From NCBI RefSeq assembly GCF_965363235.1, contig NC_134851.1, positions 54,006,833 to 54,070,832 on the forward strand: a stretch of 64,000 bases of DNA. The letters run 5' to 3'. Shown one piece after another: positions 58,918 through 64,000 of this stretch (its first letter is position 1; every line of letters begins with the position of its first letter). This DNA comes from Mytilus galloprovincialis (lineage: Eukaryota; Mollusca; Bivalvia; Mytilida; Mytilidae). Below the pieces are notes generated by a model. The model made no database searches and was not told where the DNA came from. It worked only from the letters and a program-made list of their open reading frames with translations. The position numbers were made by a program, and so were the translations under genes.

Positions 58918-59185
58918 AGATACCTGGAATAAAATTCAATACTCCTGACATGTGTTTTGTCTACAAAAGATTCACCAGCAAACCTTAAATCAAAGGAGTT
59001 AAAAAGACAAAAATATCAGAACTTGAAGAGCTTTGGGTCCCTAAATTCAGAAAACTTTTGACAAATACAGCTTATGCAATCTATTCTTGAGGTAGGACAA
59101 TTACTTTATATTAATGACAAAGATAATGAATGTCAATACCGAAACCGTCGGGGAGTAAACCTTCACCAGCATTGAAATCATTTTA
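58918..59185 (+). repeat. Dispersed mussel repeat R1 (diverged)
   Basis: TACCTGGAATAAAATTCAAT, then GTTTTGTCTACAAAAGATTC and AACTTGAAGAGC; more diverged than the other R1 copies. Confidence 0.6.
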
Positions 59186-59362
59186 TGCGTAAATGTTTGT
59201 GATAAATAAATCGTGGAATATACTCATACTTTACCTTTAGGGAGCTAACATTTGATTTTGTGGGGGGACCTGTATAAAAAATGTTGTCCTGTCTTTTTTC
59301 AGTTACAATCTCCGTCCTGTCTTTTTTTTATTTTTTACTCTTTTCGGTCCTGTCTTCTTTTT

Positions 59363-59572
59363 TGTGTTTATAAAAAAGAAGATGAGGTATGATTGACAAT
59401 GAGACAATTATCCGCATTAGACCAAAATGACACATAAATTAACAACTATAGGTCACCGTGCGGCCTCCAACAATGAGCAACGCCCATACCGCATAGTCAG
59501 CGCTATAAAAGGCCCCGAAATGACAATGTAAGACAATTCAAACGAGAAAACTAACGGCCTTATTTATATAAG
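59363..59572 (-). repeat. Dispersed mussel repeat R2
   Basis: Complement of the full R2: TAAAAAAGAAGATGAGGTAT, ATTGACAATGAGACAATTAT, GGTCACCGTGCGGCC and AGAAAACTAACGGCCTTATT. Confidence 0.75.
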
Positions 59573-59599
59573 AAAAAAAGATCGAAAAAAATGTGTAAC

Positions 59600-59760
59600 A
59601 CATAGGCAAACGACAACCACTGAATTACAGGCTCATTGGGACAGGCACATACATACATAATGTGGTGGAGTTAAACATGTTAGCGGGATCCCAACCCTCC
59701 CCCAACCTGGGACAGTGGTATAAAGTACAACATAAGAACTAACTAAAAAAATCAGTTGAA
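59600..59760. repeat. Dispersed mussel repeat R5
   Basis: GGCAAACGACAACCACTGAA, GGGACAGGCACATACATACA, AATGTGGTGGAGTTAAACATG (first 20 shared) and GGGACAGTGGTATAAAGTAC. Confidence 0.6.
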
Positions 59761-59769
59761 AAAGTCTTA

Positions 59770-60530
59770 ACTCATTAGATGAACAAAAAAACAAGTGGAC
59801 GTGGCCGGGAACATGTACATCCCGACAACATAAAGATTCTAAGAACAGATCTGAGAGAACTCACAGTTAACTGACAGCTAGTTCAAAGTCACTAACAACT
59901 AATAAAAAATCATGCATTTTTATCCTGTTTTTTTTTGCATAAATAGTCTTCCTGATTTAAAAAAAAAATTGCCAAAGTGTCTCATCCTGCCTTTTTCGAC
60001 TCAAAACTCCTGTCCTGCCTATTTTTCAAACTTCATCCTAGCACCTTCAACCGCCTTCCCAAATCAAAATCAAATAGCAGCTCCCGTACTCATTGTCACA
60101 TACCACATCTTCTTATTGTTATATGTATAACACCGTTGTGAGGGAAGACATCAGGAAGTCACTTAAAAACAAAAAGTCCAATAAAAACAAAAAACACAAT
60201 GACCAAAATAAACTGAACGAAAAGACAAACATGACACACAACAATTAAAAAATATTATTTAGAAAATTAACGATTGGTCAACACGTAAGCCCTGAAATAT
60301 CAACTGGGAAATATATAATTCATATGCAGGAGCTGTTTCAATACAAAAATGGAAAAAAAAAACACGAGGAAAAATTGATTGAAATCTGTCTTTTGTCGTA
60401 AAGTGTAGGTATATTTTTTTTTATTGTCAACTAAGTCTTGTTGAACATATTCCTTTTTTGTTATTTCCTATCTTCACGTCTCGCTAAATCGAGGCTATAA
60501 AATCATCAACAATCAAATTTCTTCACCGTA
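59770..60530. other. Intergenic, nothing recognised
   Basis: Low-complexity A and T runs. The phrase TCCTGTCTTTTTT/TCCTGCCTATTTTTC recurs at 59286-59360 and 60005-60030, suggesting a worn repeat. No gene. Confidence 0.35.
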
Positions 60531-61727
60531 TTTCCACACTGTGTCTAAACCACACCGGCAAAATTTGTTCGGACTCGATGGTATCTAACATCCGGCACAA
60601 TGACGGAACATTAATAGACAGAAGAAAGCTAGGTTTCTCCTTATTTTCTTATTTTTTTATGATATCGAAGAAAATATATACATATACAACTATTTTCTAT
60701 TGTAATATGCAATATTTTCTACAACCGTTTTATATTAACGGAGAAAAAAGTAAAAATGCATGTCAAAATGACGAATTGAGTGAACCTTGCCTCGAAAATG
60801 TTTAATTTCTCGTTAAATTGTTCACATTGTACGGAAAGAAAGGTACGAGAAGAAAGATACTGACACGGAGATTGCAAAACTTGTTTTTATGAACATCTCA
60901 ATACTTATATTTCTGAGTAGGGAACGAAAGAAATGGGTCATGTCAAAATGGAACTGGCCGGTTTCGTCAATGTTTACCATCCGGTTTGGTCATAGAATTC
61001 ACAATGCACAACCCGGTTTGGTCAAATATAACAAAAATCATAACCGCATTGCATTATAATTGATAATTTAACTTCAGTGTTAAAAAGGGGTTTTGTGACC
61101 GGGTCGTTGAAAAACAAGTTCTTTCACAGGACAACGGCTTATTATTCATATGATTAGTCTCAAATTCAAATAAATAATAAGCAAACACTAGATTTCCTAC
61201 TCTTATAGAACACAAATAATTTTAATTTTACTTTGCATTCAAAAATGTTTAACAGCAAAATACATTTAAATGAAGGTTATAACGCAAATTGAGGTTAAAG
61301 CTCTCAAATATGCGTTTTCTATATGAATTATGGAAAATATGTTGAAACTTGAAATTAGAGTTAAACTTTACGATCTTAAAAAATCGAAACACACGATTGA
61401 TATGTGATTTTCTCGTACAATAGGATGGACACCTTTATAAGTAATCTAATCATTCTATGTATGTAATCTTTTCTATGATTGTTAAAAGTAAATCTTCTTA
61501 AGGATAAACGTTGATGATAATACAAATGTTTATATAAAATAAAATTGAGAATGGAAATGGGGAATGTGCCAAAGAGACAACAACCCGACCATAGAAAAAA
61601 AAAACAACAGCAGAAGGTCACCATGGAAAAATGAATGGAAAAACAACAGCAGAAGGTCGACATGGAAAAATGAATGTTTATAGGAAGAAAAGGATTACAA
61701 CTACCATGCATCAAAGGTGGGGTCGAT

Positions 61728-61747
61728 TGGGGGGGGGGGGGGGGGGG
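61728..61747. repeat. Poly(G) tract
   Basis: About 19 consecutive G inside the long-TIR element; it follows CGATTG and precedes CTATC. Such runs are error-prone in assemblies. Confidence 0.85.
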
Positions 61748-62316
61748 CTATCTATACGTCTTCTAGATTCGCCACTTATAAAGTGTATATCGATTTAAAA
61801 TATTGTAAGAAATAAGAAAACAGGGATACCCGCGAAATCGGATTATGTGAGTCTGATTTTTTTATTATAAACATTCTCATTGATATTTTTAAACAAGTGA
61901 CACTAGGTGATTCGAAGTCATAGCGTTTTGAACTACATGTATTTGTATAAAGCTGCATATGTCAAAAGATAGAAGGTTTGACTGTAACATATACAAGTAT
62001 GGAACACAGATCTAACGATTTTTTTCCCTATTTGCCATATGTCCACTGCCCTTGCCCTTGACTTCATTTCTATATTATTTTTCCTTCTGCCACAGACATT
62101 CACCATAAATTGAATTGCGACCATTTAATCATTTGTGACAAGTCAGTGCGTTCACTTAAATATAAATAATATGTCTTTTTTTTTTTATTGAAAAAAAAAC
62201 GCCAGTGAAGTTGTTTGCTATGTCCGATCCGGTTCGTGAAATTTGAATTTTTCAGTTGTTAGACATTTTTTTAAATTCAAGAACGGTGTAATTTTGTTTG
62301 GAATTCATGATTGTTT

Positions 62317-62640
62317 TTAGCTCACTTGACCTAACAGGAAAAGTTTTTTTTTTTCATCACTTGGCACCGGTCGACCGTCGTTCATTATCTTTCAATACAA
62401 TTATTTACATAAATGTTCACATCTAAAATTATTAGGCTGCATTTAACAAACCTTATTTAAAATCATATGTCTTTTTTAATTATAATTAGGGTATCAAGTT
62501 TTTAAAAGTTTACTGTGACCCCGCTTGTCAACCAAGATGGCCTTCGTGGCTAAGAAATAAACAAAGGGGGCATGCAAGTGCATGATGTCAATTATTTAAA
62601 AACAGCCGTAGACATAGACAATTCGAAAGGGCCAGATGAT
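62317..62640. repeat. Common bivalve repeat, worn copy
   Basis: TAGCTCACTTGACCTAACAG, ATCACTTGGCACCGG, GACCGTCGTTC, and further on AAGATGGCCTTCGTGGCTAA and AAATAAACAAAGGGGGCATG match a repeat I know from many bivalve genomes, here nested in the long-TIR element. Confidence 0.55.
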
Positions 62641-62952
62641 TATCTTCAAAATCTTGAGCTCTACCATTTGTCCATTTACTATAAAATTCTCACATTAGTT
62701 CTTAAAGGAGTTATTGCATTGCCCTTAAATGACGAATTTGAAGTTCTTTTTATCAATTTCTATCTATTATTTTCAAACATATATATATAAGTCATATAGC
62801 AAAAATGACTTAGGAAGTCAAGAAGATATACAAATAAATCGACTTGGCCGATATCCTAATAAAACTTTTGACCTTTAATTAAGAGGTTTTTTTCATTTCA
62901 TTGCGTTTTAACACGCCCGTCAAAATTTTGACAGGACGTATTATTGTATACA

Positions 62953-63060
62953 TCCGTCCGTCCGTCTGTCCTTCCTTCCATACGTCCGTTCCTCCATCTA
63001 TCATGATCAGTCTTTCTGTCCGTCCGTCCGTCTATCCGTCCGTCTATACTTCCGTCCAGC
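62953..63060. repeat. GTCC/TCCG microsatellite
   Basis: Repeated CCGTCCGTCCGTCTGTCC-type units with interruptions, in the interior of the long-TIR element. Confidence 0.85.
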
Positions 63061-64000
63061 GTAAACATGTCGAACATGAGTACTGTAATTACCTATGTAA
63101 ATAAATGTAAACACGCCAAGTTTACTTTATAATAAATATATATTTAAATTCTTTCGAAAGAAAATGTTCAGATCCGTGTTAACGTTACTTTTTATAAATT
63201 GTCGGTTTTAAAAAAAATATAAAAAACCGGGTGATATATATAGACGAAACCTGGTGATTGTTAGTAAACAACAATGACAAAACCGGTGTATTTAATTTGA
63301 CATGACCCATTTCTTTCGTTCCATACACAGAAATACAAGAACTGAGATGCTCTAGTTTGCAATCTCCGTGTCAGTATCTATCTTTTCGTACCTTTCTTTC
63401 CGTGTAATGTGAACAATTTAACGAGAAATTAAACAATTTCGAGGCAAGGTTCACTCAATTTGTCATTTTGACATGCATTTTTACTTATTTCTCCGTTAAT
63501 ATAGAACGGTTGTAGAAAATATTCCATATCACAATAGAAAATAGTTGTATATGTATATATATTCTTTGATATCATTAAAAAAATAAGAAAATAAGGAGAA
63601 ACCTAGCTTTCTTCTGTCTATTAATGTTCCGTCATTGTGCCGGATGTTAGATACCATCGAGTCCGAACAAATTTTGCCGGTGTGGTTTAGACACAGTGTT
63701 CCAATGTGTATTTAAAATTCATTTTCACGTGAAACAAATGTTGTTTGTCATCCTTTAGACAAAAACTGTTCGACGCCGAAACTCTGTTCAAGGATTTGAA
63801 CCACCAAATTTTTTTTTCTTCATATTCTCGAAAAATCATGTGGAGAGAAAACGTTTACGATCAAAAGAAAAATAATATTAATTCTTTGAAAAAAAAACCA
63901 AAAAATTTTATTTTAGAATTCAAATAATAAAGTTTTAATAGTGCTCAAAAGCAACAACAAAATGTTTAGGACATTGCTGTAAAATCCAGTTTAGAAGATA

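Larger units (their letters stand above)
60537..63698. mobile_element. 3162-bp element with ~480-bp TIRs, CACTGTG/CACAGTG ends
   Basis: The ends are CACTGTGTCTAAACCACACC and its exact complement at the right, flanked on both sides by TTCCA (60532-60536 and 63699-63703). The arms run to about 61030 and from about 63215 and match at roughly nine bases in ten. The interior holds other repeats (R7 at 61540-61680, a G-run at 61729-61747, a common bivalve repeat at 62317-62640, a GTCC microsatellite at 62953-63060) and no transposase frame. Terminal CACTGTG and a 5-bp duplication match the Transib/RAG-type pattern, but arms this long are unusual. Class is an inference. Confidence 0.7.

Noticed and set aside
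63745-63927. Possible exon after a CATCCTTTAG acceptor near the window end
   Set aside because: Sixty codons ending in a Lys/Asn/Phe-rich tail, no family, and no partner exon in the window.

Overview
The window looks like a gene-poor, AT-rich, intron-rich stretch of a bivalve nuclear genome, most likely a mussel (Mytilus or a close relative). Reasons: the split host genes have their nearest families in animals. The intergenic DNA is packed with short repeats of the kinds familiar from mussel genomes, including one carrying a conserved GCGCGTTTCGTCTAC core and one carrying AAGGCCGTACGGTGACC. The species call rests on recalled repeat and protein families, not on a search.

Layout. (1) 0.8-5.0 kb, plus strand: a five-exon, 253-codon failed-axon-connections (FAXC)/metaxin-type GST-fold gene with every splice phase consistent. 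(2) 5.9-26.5 kb: a locus duplicated about 13 kb apart, each unit carrying on the minus strand one intact 319-codon TMEM121/CECR6-family membrane-protein gene (12272-13231 and 25254-26213). A third, shorter remnant lies at 13.6-14.15 kb. Between the units sit a broken Penelope-like retroelement, a BEL/Pao fossil, a 16-bp minisatellite and several mobile repeats. Inside the second unit a 1740-bp segment is present twice in perfect tandem (22066-23805 and 23806-25545), which leaves an orphan 3' end of the TMEM121-like gene. (3) 26.5-45 kb: no host gene recognised; dispersed repeats, TIR/foldback elements, a 370-bp tandem duplication and a decayed Tc1-like transposase. (4) 45.7-55.6 kb, minus strand: a six-exon gene (626 codons in my model) with an N-terminal HEPN_DZIP3-like helical domain, a coiled coil, a beta-rich segment and a second, divergent HEPN-like helical domain. 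Such genes belong to large bivalve families thought to act in immune signalling. (5) 56-64 kb: repeats and a 3162-bp element bounded by long (~480 bp) inverted repeats with CACTGTG/CACAGTG ends and a 5-bp target duplication, reminiscent of Transib/RAG-type ends.

The three gene types show no sign of working together. The main interest is local genome dynamics: nested gene duplications (old and very recent), a notable density of foldback elements with readable target-site duplications, and the RSS-like element. All protein assignments are from motif and pattern recognition only.
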